A stretch of DNA of 64,000 nucleotides from CAILZL01 sp035548495. Lineage in GTDB: Bacteria > Pseudomonadota > Gammaproteobacteria > Steroidobacterales > Steroidobacteraceae. The stretch is taken from contig DASZSV010000014.1 of assembly GCA_035548495.1 (NCBI GenBank), positions 1 to 64,000 on the forward strand, read 5' to 3'. How positions within the stretch are numbered: the stretch's first letter is position 1; each line of letters starts with the position of its first letter. Of this stretch, positions 7,183 to 16,631 are shown in pieces. The notes under the pieces were generated by a model. It ran no database searches. It was not told the DNA's origin and worked only from the letters and a program-made list of their open reading frames with translations. The position numbers were made by a program, and so were the translations under genes.

Positions 7183-9408
7183 ATGTATCACCTGAATGAT
7201 CATGCCAGTGGACAGAGAGATGATGGGATGGACCGCACATCGCCACCTGCAACGTCACGCCGCGAACTGCTGAAAGCAGGAAGTGCATTGACCGTGGCAT
7301 TCTTGCTGCCATGGTCATCGGATGCAGCGGAAAAAATCCGCAATCGGGCTGTTGATCCGCATCAGTTTGCGCCCAATGCCTTCATTCGCATCACCGAGGA
7401 CAATATCGTCACGGTGATATCGAAACATCTTGAAATGGGGCAGGGCACATATACAGGACTTGCCACGATAGTTGCCGAAGAACTGGATGCAGACTGGAGT
7501 CAGGTTCGCGTGGAAGGCGCGCCCGCAAATGCCAAGTTGTATGCCAATCTGCAATGGGGTGGATCGCAGGGCACCGGCGGCAGCAGTTCCATTGCCAATT
7601 CATTTACGCAATTGCAGCAGGCAGGTGCTACTGCGCGTGCACTGCTTGTCAACGCGGCGGCGAAGAAATGGAATGTATCGGCCAGCGATATCAGCATTCG
7701 CGATGGTGTGTTGAGTCATGCGGCATCCGGAAAAACAGCACGCTTTGGTGAACTGGTTTCACTGGCATCACAGTTGCCGCAGCCCACGCAGGTGCAACCC
7801 AAAAAAGCTGCCGACTATCGCTTGATCGGCAAACCCATTCAGCGCATTGATGCGCGTGACAAATCCACCGGACATGCTGTGTACACCCAGGACATGCAGT
7901 TGCCCGGCATGCTGGTGGCTGTTGCTGCACATCCGCCGCGGTTCGGCGCCGTGTTCAAGCATGTTGATGACACCAGGGCAAAAGCAATGAAAGGAGTGCA
8001 TGCCGTCGTGCCGTTTAATACCACGATGCGTTCCGGTGTGGCGGTGATTGCCAATGATTTCTGGACGGCAAAGCAGGCGCGCGATGCCTTGCAGATTGAA
8101 TGGGATGAAACGCATGCATTCAATCGCAGTTCGGATGATTTGTTCAGTGAATATCGCGCATTGTCACTCAAGCCCGGACAATCGGTGCGCAATGATGGCA
8201 ATGTGGAACAGGCATTGAAGTCGGCAGCGACGGCGCTGGAAGCCATCTATGAATTTCCATATCTCGCTCATGCGTCCATGGAGCCGCTTAACTGCGTGGT
8301 GCGTGTGGGCGAAGATGAGTGCGAGGTATGGAATGGCGAACAGTTCCAGACCAATGATCAGGGCGCCATATCTGACTTTCTGGATATTCCTGCCAGCAAG
8401 GTGAAGATTCATCAATTGTATGCGGGTGGCAGTTTTGGCCGCCGTGCCAATGCGTTTTCCGATTACGTGATTGAAACCGTGGCCATTGCCAGGGCGGCCA
8501 ATCTCAAATCGCCGTTGAAACTGGTGTGGACGCGGGAACAGGACATGCAGGCCGGATTTTATCGTCCGATGTTTGTGCACCGCGTTCATGCCGCACTGGA
8601 TGCGCAGCACAACATCACAGCGTGGCAACATCGCGTGGTGGGTCAATCCACTTTGCAGGGCACCAACTGGTTAAAGAAGGGCGAAGTAGATTCGGAATCC
8701 GTGGTGGGTATCAAGACTTTGCCTTATCACATCCCCAACTTGAGTGTGGATGCGCACACACCGGAGTTTCAAGTGCCCGTGCAATGGTGGCGTTCGGTGG
8801 GTTCAACACACACTGCATTCGCGGTTGAATGTTTCATGAATGACATCGCACGTGAAACCAGGCAGGATCCATTTGAGTTGCGGCGCAAACTGCTGGCGGG
8901 TCATGCGCGGCATCTGGCCGTATTGAATCTGCTCGAAGAAAAATCAGACTGGAAAAGTCCGCGCGCCGAAAATGAAGCACTGGGTGTGGCACTGCATGAA
9001 TCATTCAACACTGTGGTTGGCGAAGTTGTCAGGATCAAGCGCATCAATGACAAGATCAAAATCGAACATGTGACTTGCGTGGTCGACTGTGGTCTGGCCA
9101 TCAATCCCAATGTGGTTGCCATGCAGATGGAATCGGGTATTGGTTATGGTCTGGCAGCTATCTTGAACGGCGAGATCACGTTCAGGAATGGTTACGTTCA
9201 GCAGGATAACTTCGACAGTTATCCCGTGTTGCGCATGAATCAGATGCCGGACATTGATGTGCACATTGTTCCATCAAGCAACAAGCCCACTGGCGTCGGT
9301 GAACCCGGCACGCCGGTGATTGGACCTGCATTGGTCAACGCCATTACAATGCTGACCGGAAAAGTGATTCGCAAGTTGCCATTGAAAGGGCAAGTGGAGT
9401 TTGTGTAA
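7183..9408 (+). CDS. iorB: Isoquinoline 1-oxidoreductase-type molybdopterin large subunit, Tat-exported
   Basis: The protein has 741 residues from ATG 7183, chosen because AGGAG at 7171-7175 is 7 bases upstream; an in-frame ATG at 7168 has no such site. SRRELLKAG at residues 25-33, followed by a hydrophobic stretch ending near Ala-Glu 50, is a twin-arginine signal, so the folded enzyme is sent to the periplasm. GGSFGRRAN near residue 413 and GVGEPGTP with the probable catalytic Glu707 are molybdenum-cofactor motifs of the single-chain IorB/aldehyde dehydrogenase type. No cytochrome c subunit or maturation gene follows directly. A downstream membrane protein overlaps by one base. The molybdate transporter genes at 56.6-59.2 kb could supply metal. 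Confidence 0.92.
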   Translation: MYHLNDHASGQRDDGMDRTSPPATSRRELLKAGSALTVAFLLPWSSDAAEKIRNRAVDPHQFAPNAFIRITEDNIVTVISKHLEMGQGTYTGLATIVAEELDADWSQVRVEGAPANAKLYANLQWGGSQGTGGSSSIANSFTQLQQAGATARALLVNAAAKKWNVSASDISIRDGVLSHAASGKTARFGELVSLASQLPQPTQVQPKKAADYRLIGKPIQRIDARDKSTGHAVYTQDMQLPGMLVAVAAHPPRFGAVFKHVDDTRAKAMKGVHAVVPFNTTMRSGVAVIANDFWTAKQARDALQIEWDETHAFNRSSDDLFSEYRALSLKPGQSVRNDGNVEQALKSAATALEAIYEFPYLAHASMEPLNCVVRVGEDECEVWNGEQFQTNDQGAISDFLDIPASKVKIHQLYAGGSFGRRANAFSDYVIETVAIARAANLKSPLKLVWTREQDMQAGFYRPMFVHRVHAALDAQHNITAWQHRVVGQSTLQGTNWLKKGEVDSESVVGIKTLPYHIPNLSVDAHTPEFQVPVQWWRSVGSTHTAFAVECFMNDIARETRQDPFELRRKLLAGHARHLAVLNLLEEKSDWKSPRAENEALGVALHESFNTVVGEVVRIKRINDKIKIEHVTCVVDCGLAINPNVVAMQMESGIGYGLAAILNGEITFRNGYVQQDNFDSYPVLRMNQMPDIDVHIVPSSNKPTGVGEPGTPVIGPALVNAITMLTGKVIRKLPLKGQVEFV

Positions 9409-9944
9409 TGCCTGTACCCGCAAATCATGTTTCCCTGACGACAACACTTGCAATCGGTGCGCTGGTAATGTGGCGCGCATATCGACGCATCGGCCGGTTG
9501 ATCAGCAGACAGCGTTTTCATCCCACACGTTCGTGGTTCTCGGTGATTTTCTTTCCCTTGCTTGCCATTGCATTGCTGGCGGGCTCATATGCCTATCCAT
9601 TGAGCATGGGTGCTGAACTTGCCGGCATTGCTGTCGGCATTGGACTGGCTGTTTATGGATTGCGCCTTACCCGGTTTGAAAGTCAGTCCGATGGTTTGTA
9701 CTACACGCCAAACGCACACATCGGTATCGCATTGTCATTGCTGTTCGCGGGCCGGGTGGTGTATCGCATGACACAACTCTATGGATCGTCCGGCGGCTTC
9801 ACTCAGTCACCGCCAACATATGTGAGCAGTCCGGTGACCTTGCTGATCATCGGCACATTGGTGGGTTACTACGCGTGGTACGGCATGGGCCTGATTCGCA
9901 AGCATCGTGCAACGATTGTGCAGGATTCAGTCACTGCAGCGTGA
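9408..9944 (+). CDS. Small multi-pass membrane protein, DUF1453/CcdC-like
   Basis: The 178-residue product has about four hydrophobic segments (roughly residues 8-22, 44-85, 104-118 and 139-160). The phrase LYYTPNAHIGIALSLLFAGR resembles the core of CcdC/DUF1453 proteins, though the match is from memory. Its ATG overlaps the stop of the large oxidoreductase subunit by one base (TAATG), so it is translationally coupled and probably belongs to the same operon. A role as membrane anchor or electron-transfer accessory of the molybdenum enzyme is suggested only by position. Confidence 0.65.
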   Translation: MPVPANHVSLTTTLAIGALVMWRAYRRIGRLISRQRFHPTRSWFSVIFFPLLAIALLAGSYAYPLSMGAELAGIAVGIGLAVYGLRLTRFESQSDGLYYTPNAHIGIALSLLFAGRVVYRMTQLYGSSGGFTQSPPTYVSSPVTLLIIGTLVGYYAWYGMGLIRKHRATIVQDSVTAA

Positions 9945-10029
9945 AGAAAATTTCCCGTCTTGATGTGCCCGTGTGGCAACCTTGATTGCTGGTGTCTGTC
10001 ATTTACCCAAACCCTGTGGCCGTTTACCC

Positions 10030-10047
10030 TGAGCTCGTCGAAGGGTT
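10030..10047. repeat. Single copy of a CCTGAGCTCGTCGAAGG-type intergenic repeat
   Basis: CCTGAGCTCGTCGAAGG, flanked by C and G, is a short near-palindrome. Close variants recur as REP-like intergenic sequences in many proteobacterial genomes. It lies between convergent genes. Only one copy is in this window. Confidence 0.5.
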
Positions 10048-10144
10048 CATTTGAACACTATATTGGTTTGCTCCTTCGTCAGGCGCAAGTTCACCGCGAA
10101 TGGAACCAGATGCCTTTGAGCACTGCGTCAGTACGCTACGTCAA

Positions 10145-10171
10145 CCTGTTGAAGCTCGATGTTTCAACAGG
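10145..10171. terminator. Hairpin between convergent genes
   Basis: CCTGTTGAA (10145-10153) and TTCAACAGG (10163-10171) are perfect 9-base inverse copies with a 9-base loop, located between the convergent membrane-protein and GH3 genes. There is no T-tract, so intrinsic termination is not certain. Confidence 0.45.
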
Positions 10172-10223
10172 CTGTACGGCATCATCGCATTGACGGATGG
10201 GTGATGCTTCATTCGTTGTTGCG

Positions 10224-12923
10224 TCAATCAATAGTGACTTGCTGCTTCAGGCGAATGTCACTGCTGGACGCGCCCAATTGGATTTCATAATTACCTTTGT
10301 CAACTGCGTATGACTTTAACGTCGCATCGTAGTAAGTCATGTCGCGATCCGGCTTGATGGCAAACGACACTTGCTTCGACTCGCCGGGTTGCAGCGTGAT
10401 GCGATCGACGCCGCGCAAGTCCTTGATGGCATATTGATGTGCAGTGCCAAGGTCATGCACATACAGTTGCACCACTTCGTCACCAGCAACTGAACCCGTG
10501 TTCTTTACAATCAGTGTGGCAGTGATGGTGTCGCCGGGCTTTGCCGTGTTGCGATCCAGCTTCAGATCCGAATATTCAAAAGTGGTGTACGACAGGCCGT
10601 AACCGAAAGGATACAGTGCATCGCCATGAAAGTAGCGGTACGTCCGGCGTTGCATGTTGTAGTCATCGAAGGCGGGCAGCTTCTCGCCTGCCTTGTAGAA
10701 CGTGATGGGCAGACGGCCTGCGGGATCGCTGTCACCAAACAACACATCAGCAACGGCGTTGCCGCCACGTTGACCGGGATACCAGGCAACCAGAATGGCA
10801 GGAATGTTTTGCTTGGCCCAGTCAATGGCCAGCGCCGAACCGGTGGTCAACACCATGACAACGGGTTTGCCCGTGGCTTTCAACTTTTCCAGCAATGCCT
10901 GTTGTGATGCAGGCAAACGCAAGTCGGTACGATCACCGCCGGCAAAGCCGGGATAGCTGACTTTCATTTCTTCGCCTTCCACATCGCCGGTCAGTCCGCC
11001 AACATAGACAATGACATCGGCCTGACGCGCAGCCTGCAATGCTGCTTCAAGTGGTGGTTTTGCATTGGGCAAACGCCATGCAAGACGCACCTCGGCATCG
11101 CGTTCTGCTTCGAAGTATTCAAGCCGGATGGCGTATGCCCTGCCTGCTTTCAATTTGATGAAGGTGCTTTTGCTGGTGAGGCGTGGATGAACATCCCATT
11201 CGTTAATGACCAGGTGATCGTCAATATAGAGCCGGGCGCCATCATCCGCAGAAACTTCAATTTCATACTTGCCAGTGACCGGTGGCAGCAATACACCACT
11301 CCAGCGCACACTGAAGTTGTCATTGGGCAGTGCGTGACCTGCGGGCAGTTCACCACGCAACATCAAGTCATCAGTGGGTGAGGCGCGGTCCCAGCGGAAT
11401 GCAATGTGTGAATCCAGACGTGTCATTGCGGGCATGCCGGAGAGCGTGCGATTGGTAAAGTATTCTCCTTTCAGTCCCTGCGATTCGTTGTTGACATCGG
11501 GATGCAGGTACTTTGCATCGATCACGGTTGCCGCACGCGGATCTTCGCGTCCTTCCACCAGATCGGCGCCACGCGCATAAATCACCCTGGTGTTTTCACC
11601 GGCGGCTTCGCGAATGCCTTGCAGAATGGTGGCCGGTTGGTATGGCGTGCCATAGTAATTGCCCAGCAGCGACATGATTTCATCGGCTGTGGGGCCGATA
11701 ACGGCGATGGTCTTCAGGTTCTTTGACAACGGCAGCAACGGTTTGTTGTTGACCTTGTCATTCTTCAACAACACGATGGATTCCTGTGCCACCTTGCGCG
11801 CCAGTTGATCGTGTTCCGGTGACTGATTGACGCTGTAGGGAATCTGCGCCCACTTCACGCGCGATGGCGGATCAAACATGCCGAGCTGAAAACGCGCCAG
11901 CATCAATTGACGCAGTGAGGCATCAATATCGCTTTCCTTGATCAATCCCTGCTTAACGGCATTGACCAGGTTGTCATAGGTTTTGCCGCAGTCCAGGTTG
12001 CAGCCGTTCAGTACACCCAGTGCGGCGGCTTTTTCCGCACTGTCCACAATCTTGTGATGACGGAAGATATCGTCAATCGCGTCGCAGTCGGAAACCACAT
12101 AACCATTGAAGCCCCAGTCCCTGCGCAGGATGTCTTCCAGCATTCTTGGACTTGCAGAAGCAGCTTCGCCATTGATGCGATTGTATGCGCCCATCACCGC
12201 GGCCACATGGCCTTCAGTCACCAGCGCATGAAAGGCAGGCAAGTAGGTTTCATACAGATCACGTTCGGAAGGATGTACATCGAAATGATGGCGTTCGGAT
12301 TCCGGTCCGCTGTGCACTGCAAAGTGTTTGGCGGTGGCATCCACCTTGCGATACACCGGATCATCGCCCTGCATGCCGGTGACGAATGCCACACCCATGC
12401 GTGATGTCAGGAAAGGATCTTCACCATAGGTTTCCTGTCCGCGGCCCCAGCGCGGATCGCGAAAGATATTGATGTTGGGTGACCAGAAGGTGAGGCCGGT
12501 ATACCGGTCACTTACGCCATGTTTCAATGCTTCGTTGTGTTTGGCGCGCGCTTCGTCGCTGATGACACCACCCACTTCATTGATGAGTTTGGGGTCAAAC
12601 GTTGCCGCCATGCCAATGGCCTGTGGAAATACCGTGGCTGCGCCCGCACGCGCGACGCCGTGAAGTGCTTCATTCCACCAATCGTAGGCGGGCACGCCAA
12701 GACGCGGAATGGCGGGCGCAACATTACCCATCTGCGATACTTTTTCTTCGAGCGTCATGCGGCTGACCAGGTCGGCAGCGCGTTCCCGGAAACTGCGATT
12801 GAGATCGAGATAGATGGGCGTGTCACTGGCAAGTGCGGAGGCGGCCAGCAATGAACCGAGAACAATACAGATGATTTTCTGTAACCACGCGTTCCGGCCT
12901 GCATGCTTGTGAGAATGCAACAT
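10224..12923 (-). CDS. Secreted GH3 beta-glycosidase with PA14 insert (beta-glucosidase/xylosidase type)
   Basis: The 899-residue protein has a Sec signal peptide ending near ALASDTP at residue 33-36. A GH3 N-terminal barrel follows, with KHF at 199-201 and the nucleophile Asp279 in VVSDCDAI. The C-terminal GH3 sandwich is interrupted by a PA14 domain (from about GLKGEYFTNRTLSG to EVRLAWRLP, roughly residues 480-620), and a fibronectin III-like domain closes the protein. This order matches xylan 1,4-beta-xylosidase and glucan beta-glucosidase enzymes of plant-polymer degraders. GGAG lies 7 bases before the ATG. It stands alone, with no polysaccharide-uptake genes around it. Exact sugar specificity is not decidable. 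Confidence 0.93.
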   Translation of the reverse strand: MLHSHKHAGRNAWLQKIICIVLGSLLAASALASDTPIYLDLNRSFRERAADLVSRMTLEEKVSQMGNVAPAIPRLGVPAYDWWNEALHGVARAGAATVFPQAIGMAATFDPKLINEVGGVISDEARAKHNEALKHGVSDRYTGLTFWSPNINIFRDPRWGRGQETYGEDPFLTSRMGVAFVTGMQGDDPVYRKVDATAKHFAVHSGPESERHHFDVHPSERDLYETYLPAFHALVTEGHVAAVMGAYNRINGEAASASPRMLEDILRRDWGFNGYVVSDCDAIDDIFRHHKIVDSAEKAAALGVLNGCNLDCGKTYDNLVNAVKQGLIKESDIDASLRQLMLARFQLGMFDPPSRVKWAQIPYSVNQSPEHDQLARKVAQESIVLLKNDKVNNKPLLPLSKNLKTIAVIGPTADEIMSLLGNYYGTPYQPATILQGIREAAGENTRVIYARGADLVEGREDPRAATVIDAKYLHPDVNNESQGLKGEYFTNRTLSGMPAMTRLDSHIAFRWDRASPTDDLMLRGELPAGHALPNDNFSVRWSGVLLPPVTGKYEIEVSADDGARLYIDDHLVINEWDVHPRLTSKSTFIKLKAGRAYAIRLEYFEAERDAEVRLAWRLPNAKPPLEAALQAARQADVIVYVGGLTGDVEGEEMKVSYPGFAGGDRTDLRLPASQQALLEKLKATGKPVVMVLTTGSALAIDWAKQNIPAILVAWYPGQRGGNAVADVLFGDSDPAGRLPITFYKAGEKLPAFDDYNMQRRTYRYFHGDALYPFGYGLSYTTFEYSDLKLDRNTAKPGDTITATLIVKNTGSVAGDEVVQLYVHDLGTAHQYAIKDLRGVDRITLQPGESKQVSFAIKPDRDMTYYDATLKSYAVDKGNYEIQLGASSSDIRLKQQVTID

Positions 12924-12973
12924 GATCTGCTCCAGTTATTTGTCTGAGAATATAAAATGTAACCGCGTCGCGA

Positions 12974-14254
12974 TCAATTCCTTGTTGCGGTGTCATTGCT
13001 GACATGTATTCGCGCCATCTTTACCACATTGTCGGCAATCTGCATGATCTCCACTGCATAATGTCCCAGCCGCAATGCGGTGCCGGGTTCCGGAATGGTT
13101 TCAAGATATTCGAGTATCAGGCCATTCAAGGTACGTGGACCATCGGTGGGCAGGTTCCATCCCAGTGTGCGATTCAATGTGCGAATGCTGATGCTGCCGC
13201 TGACAACATAGTTGCCATCGGGTTCTGCATGAATTTCACGATGCAATGCCGAAGGATCGGTGGTGAACTCGCCGACAATTTCTTCCAGCAGGTCTTCCAG
13301 CGTGACCAGTCCCTGCACATCGCCATATTCGCTGACCACCAGTGCAATGCGGCGGCGGTTGCGCTGGAAGTTCTGCAGTTGAATGTTCAATGAAGTGCCT
13401 TCTGGTACAAAGAACGGCTCGCGCGATCTGGCCAGTGCAATCAGTTTTTCCTTGTTGAGTTCGCCATGTGCCAGCGCCTGCGCGACGGTTTTGAGATGCA
13501 GGAAGCCAATGACATTGTCGAGCGATTCTTCATACACGGGCAACCGGGTGTGCGGGCTGTTGCGTAGTTGTTCAAGAATGTCATCCCATTCATCCGCAGC
13601 ATTGACGGCGGCAATTTCATTGCGCGGAATCATGATGTCTTCGACGGTGATTTTTTCCAGATCGAGAATGCTGACCAGCATGCGCTGGTGACGGCTGGGG
13701 ATGATGCTGTTGGCTTCTGCAACCAGTGTGCGCAGTTCATCACTGCTGAGTGAATGCGATGCGGATTGCCTTGCAGAAACACCGAACACGCGTAATACGG
13801 AATTGGCTGCGAGATTGGCGCACCAGATAACCGGATACAGCACCCAGTTCAGAACTACATATACCCAGGTGGAAGGCAGTGCGAGGCGTTCCGGATACAG
13901 CGCGCCATAAGTTTTTGGCGCGAGGTCACCGATGATGAACATCACGATGGACGCAATCAATGTGGCAATGGCAAAGCCGGGCTCACCGTAAAGACGATAA
14001 CCCACACTGCCAACCAGTGAGGCTGCGGCAAAGTTGGCGATGGTATTGCCGAGCAGGATCACGCCAATCAAACGGTCGGGTTTTGCCAGCAGTTTTTCCG
14101 CGAGCTTTGCACCACGATGACCGGACTGTGCCTTGTGCCGCAGCCGGTAACGATTGAGACTCATCAATGCAGTTTCGGTGCTGGCAAAAAATGCCGCCAC
14201 GAAAATCATCAGGAACACGATGAACAACAACTGTCCGATGGATAAGTCGTTCAA
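12974..14254 (-). CDS. corB: CorB/CorC-family membrane protein (DUF21-CBS-CBS-CorC_HlyC)
   Basis: The 426-residue protein begins with a DUF21/CNNM membrane domain (SLNRYRLRH after the first helix, GNTIANFAAASLVG), then two CBS domains (about residues 195-320; IMIPRNEIAAV and SEYGDVQGLVTLEDLLEEI) and a C-terminal CorC_HlyC domain. Members influence Mg2+/Co2+ homeostasis. The start is TTG at 14254, because this gives the N-terminus usual for CorB. It is next to ypjD and, divergently, ffh, the same neighbourhood as E. coli corB-ypjD-ffh, which supports orthology. Confidence 0.9.
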   Translation of the reverse strand: MNDLSIGQLLFIVFLMIFVAAFFASTETALMSLNRYRLRHKAQSGHRGAKLAEKLLAKPDRLIGVILLGNTIANFAAASLVGSVGYRLYGEPGFAIATLIASIVMFIIGDLAPKTYGALYPERLALPSTWVYVVLNWVLYPVIWCANLAANSVLRVFGVSARQSASHSLSSDELRTLVAEANSIIPSRHQRMLVSILDLEKITVEDIMIPRNEIAAVNAADEWDDILEQLRNSPHTRLPVYEESLDNVIGFLHLKTVAQALAHGELNKEKLIALARSREPFFVPEGTSLNIQLQNFQRNRRRIALVVSEYGDVQGLVTLEDLLEEIVGEFTTDPSALHREIHAEPDGNYVVSGSISIRTLNRTLGWNLPTDGPRTLNGLILEYLETIPEPGTALRLGHYAVEIMQIADNVVKMARIHVSNDTATRN

Positions 14255-14328
14255 TGCAGGATCAGCCCTGTAACCACTGGAATTTCAATAGTCGCATCCA
14301 CTTGTGCTTCTTACAAGCCGCAGGTTTT

Positions 14329-15135
14329 TCAACCCCAGTGCCGGCCCAGCACCTGTTCCAGGATGATCTTGGAACCGAAATAGGCCAGCACCAGCGAGAT
14401 ATAACCGCTGATGGCCCATTTGGCTGCGAGTTGGCCGCGCCAGCCGGATCGCCAGCGGCCGAAGAACAGGATGGCGAGAATCAGCCAGGCAACGCATGAA
14501 AATACCACCTTGTGTGCGAGATGCTGTTCAAGAAGATTCTTTACAAACACGAAGCCGCTGAACAGCGCAAAGGTCAACAACACAAATCCCACCGCCAGTG
14601 CCTGGAACATGCCCGACTCCAGCGCTTCGACTGAAGGCAGTGATGACAACAATCCCAGTGACTTGTGTGAACGAAGACGCCGGTCAAGCAGTGACAATGC
14701 AACGGCAAGCACCGCGCCGATGGTCAGCAACGCATAAGCGAAGATGGACAGCACCACATGTGTGGTCAGTTCCCAGCCATGATCACTGCGTGCGAACTCA
14801 CGCGCGCTGTCATTGGTGATGGCGGCAGTAATGCCCGCGGCAATCAGCAAGCAACCGCTGATCAAATCAAACCGGGTGCGGCGGAATGCCATGCCAATGG
14901 CAAGGGTGGCCACGGTCCAGCCGATGATTGAGGCAGAGTCCGTGATGCTGAGTGCCAGTGCCGGGCCGCGAAAGACTGACTCACACAAGGTGTAGCCATG
15001 TGCAAACCAACCGGCGACGGCCAGCGCCAATCCGGCGATATGCTTGCCGTGTGACGCTGTATTTTTGTTGATGGCGCCCAACAACAGCCAGACACCGGCG
15101 CCCAGATACATGATGAGTACGATAAATGCCAGCAC
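14329..15135 (-). CDS. ypjD: YpjD/CcsA-like inner membrane protein (cytochrome c assembly family)
   Basis: A 268-residue integral membrane protein with about eight hydrophobic segments and the CcsA-family signature reduced to SDHGWELTTHVVLSIFAYAL, where a tryptophan-containing loop and His residues are retained. E. coli YpjD (also called CorE) is linked genetically to magnesium/cobalt efflux with CorB. The start is GTG at 15135. It precedes corB by 74 bp on the same strand, so the two are probably co-transcribed. Whether this protein handles heme is unknown; no other cytochrome c maturation gene is nearby. Confidence 0.88.
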   Translation of the reverse strand: MLAFIVLIMYLGAGVWLLLGAINKNTASHGKHIAGLALAVAGWFAHGYTLCESVFRGPALALSITDSASIIGWTVATLAIGMAFRRTRFDLISGCLLIAAGITAAITNDSAREFARSDHGWELTTHVVLSIFAYALLTIGAVLAVALSLLDRRLRSHKSLGLLSSLPSVEALESGMFQALAVGFVLLTFALFSGFVFVKNLLEQHLAHKVVFSCVAWLILAILFFGRWRSGWRGQLAAKWAISGYISLVLAYFGSKIILEQVLGRHWG

Positions 15136-15247
15136 GGTCGTAAGTGTTCACAGAGTGAAAGCCGGTGCCGATGATGTCATATTTTTATGCTTTCGCGCAC
15201 CACAACACGCTAACATTGTGCCTGTTTGCAAAAATTCCGGGTGAATT

Positions 15248-16597
15248 GTGTTTGACAAGCTGAGTGAACGTCTGCAAGGCATCATCGACGGATTGCAGGG
15301 ACGCGGCCGTCTGACTGAAGACAACATCGCTGATACTTTGCGTCAGGTGCGCATGGCATTGCTCGAAGCCGATGTGGCATTGCCGGTAGTGAAAACATTG
15401 ATGGACGCCATCAGAGCGCGCGTGGTCGGCACCGAGTTCGACAAGAGCTTTACACCGGGTCAGGTGCTGGTACGCACGATTCATGATGAACTGGTGAAAA
15501 TTCTGGGTGAGGGCACGCGCCCCATCAATTTGCGTGCACAACCCCCGGTGGTCATTCTGCTTGCCGGTTTGCAGGGCGCGGGCAAAACCACGACCGCAGG
15601 CAAACTTGCGAAATGGCTGAAAGACAACGAACGCAAGAAAGTGCTGCTGGTGAGTACCGACGTCTATCGTCCCGCGGCCATCCTGCAACTGGAGCGTCTC
15701 GCTGCGCAATTGCAGGTGGGATACCTGCCCTCCGATCCGGAAGAATCGCCGGTAACATTGGCGAAGAATGCATTGCGTGAAGCGCGCGAGTCGCTGTACG
15801 ACGTGCTCATCATTGATACCGCAGGGCGATTGCATGTCGATGCGGAGATGATGAGCGAAGTGCAGCAGATCGCAGATGCAGTATCGCCGCTCGAAACCCT
15901 GTTCATTGTTGACAGCATGGCCGGACAGGATGCCGTCAATGCCGCTAAAGCATTCGGTGCGACATTGAATCTCACCGGCGTGATTCTCACCAAGGCGGAT
16001 GGCGATGCGCGCGGTGGTGTTGCGTTGTCGGTACGGCAGGTCACCGGCAAACCGATTCTGTATCTGGGTACCGGAGAAAAATCCGAAGCGCTGGAAGTGT
16101 TTCATCCTGAACGCATTGCGTCGCGCATTCTCGGCATGGGCGATGTGCTGTCACTGATGGAGGATGTGTCGCGCAAGGTGGATCGCGAGCAGGCGGAAAA
16201 ACTTGCGAACAAGTTGCAGAAAGGCAAGGAATTCGATTTCAATGATCTGCATGATCAATTGCAGCAATTGCAGAACATGGGCGGCTTGTCATCGTTGATG
16301 GAAAAGCTGCCAACGAAACTGGCGGGCAGGGCCATGCAGGGCAACATGCCTGATGACCGACAGATCAAACATCAGCTCGCCATCATTCGTTCAATGACTG
16401 CAAAGGAGCGCCGTTATCCCAAATTGCTGGATGCCTCACGCAAGCGCCGCATCGCTGCGGGTTCCGGTATGCCGGTGTCCGAGATCAACAAGCTGTTCAA
16501 GAATTACCAGGAAATGCAGAAGATGATGAAGATGATGTCCAAAGGCGGCATGCACAAGTTGATGCGCGCGTTTGGCGGCAAGTTGCCCGGGTTGTGA
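15248..16597 (+). CDS. ffh: Signal recognition particle GTPase Ffh
   Basis: 449 residues, the normal length. The N domain occupies residues 1-95; the GTPase P-loop is GLQGAGKT at 107-114, followed by DTAGRL near 189 and TKADGDARGG near 247; the methionine-rich M domain starts near 300 and contains QMQKMMKMMSKGGM. It binds 4.5S RNA and signal peptides and works with FtsY at the membrane. The start is GTG at 15248 with a weak GGGTG upstream. It is divergent from ypjD with 112 bp between start codons. A 15-bp tandem duplication spans its stop codon. Confidence 0.97.
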   Translation: MFDKLSERLQGIIDGLQGRGRLTEDNIADTLRQVRMALLEADVALPVVKTLMDAIRARVVGTEFDKSFTPGQVLVRTIHDELVKILGEGTRPINLRAQPPVVILLAGLQGAGKTTTAGKLAKWLKDNERKKVLLVSTDVYRPAAILQLERLAAQLQVGYLPSDPEESPVTLAKNALREARESLYDVLIIDTAGRLHVDAEMMSEVQQIADAVSPLETLFIVDSMAGQDAVNAAKAFGATLNLTGVILTKADGDARGGVALSVRQVTGKPILYLGTGEKSEALEVFHPERIASRILGMGDVLSLMEDVSRKVDREQAEKLANKLQKGKEFDFNDLHDQLQQLQNMGGLSSLMEKLPTKLAGRAMQGNMPDDRQIKHQLAIIRSMTAKERRYPKLLDASRKRRIAAGSGMPVSEINKLFKNYQEMQKMMKMMSKGGMHKLMRAFGGKLPGL

Positions 16598-16614
16598 TGC
16601 CCCGGGTTGTGATG
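16586..16614. repeat. 15-bp tandem duplication across the ffh stop codon
   Basis: CCCGGGTTGTGATG occurs at 16586-16599 and again at 16601-16614. The period of 15 keeps frame, so the last codons of ffh and its TGA stop are copied just after the gene. It looks like a recent slippage event and gives a back-up in-frame stop. Confidence 0.8.
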
Positions 16615-16631
16615 AATTGATCAGGAATTCC

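Noticed and set aside
9960..10193. 77-codon open frame between the convergent genes
   Set aside because: Contains the REP-like repeat and a hairpin, has no Shine-Dalgarno sequence and no protein-like pattern.
15185..16105. 306-codon open frame antisense to ffh
   Set aside because: Lies wholly opposite a perfectly conserved ffh, is rich in His/Cys/Gln as antisense frames are here, and has no ribosome-binding site.
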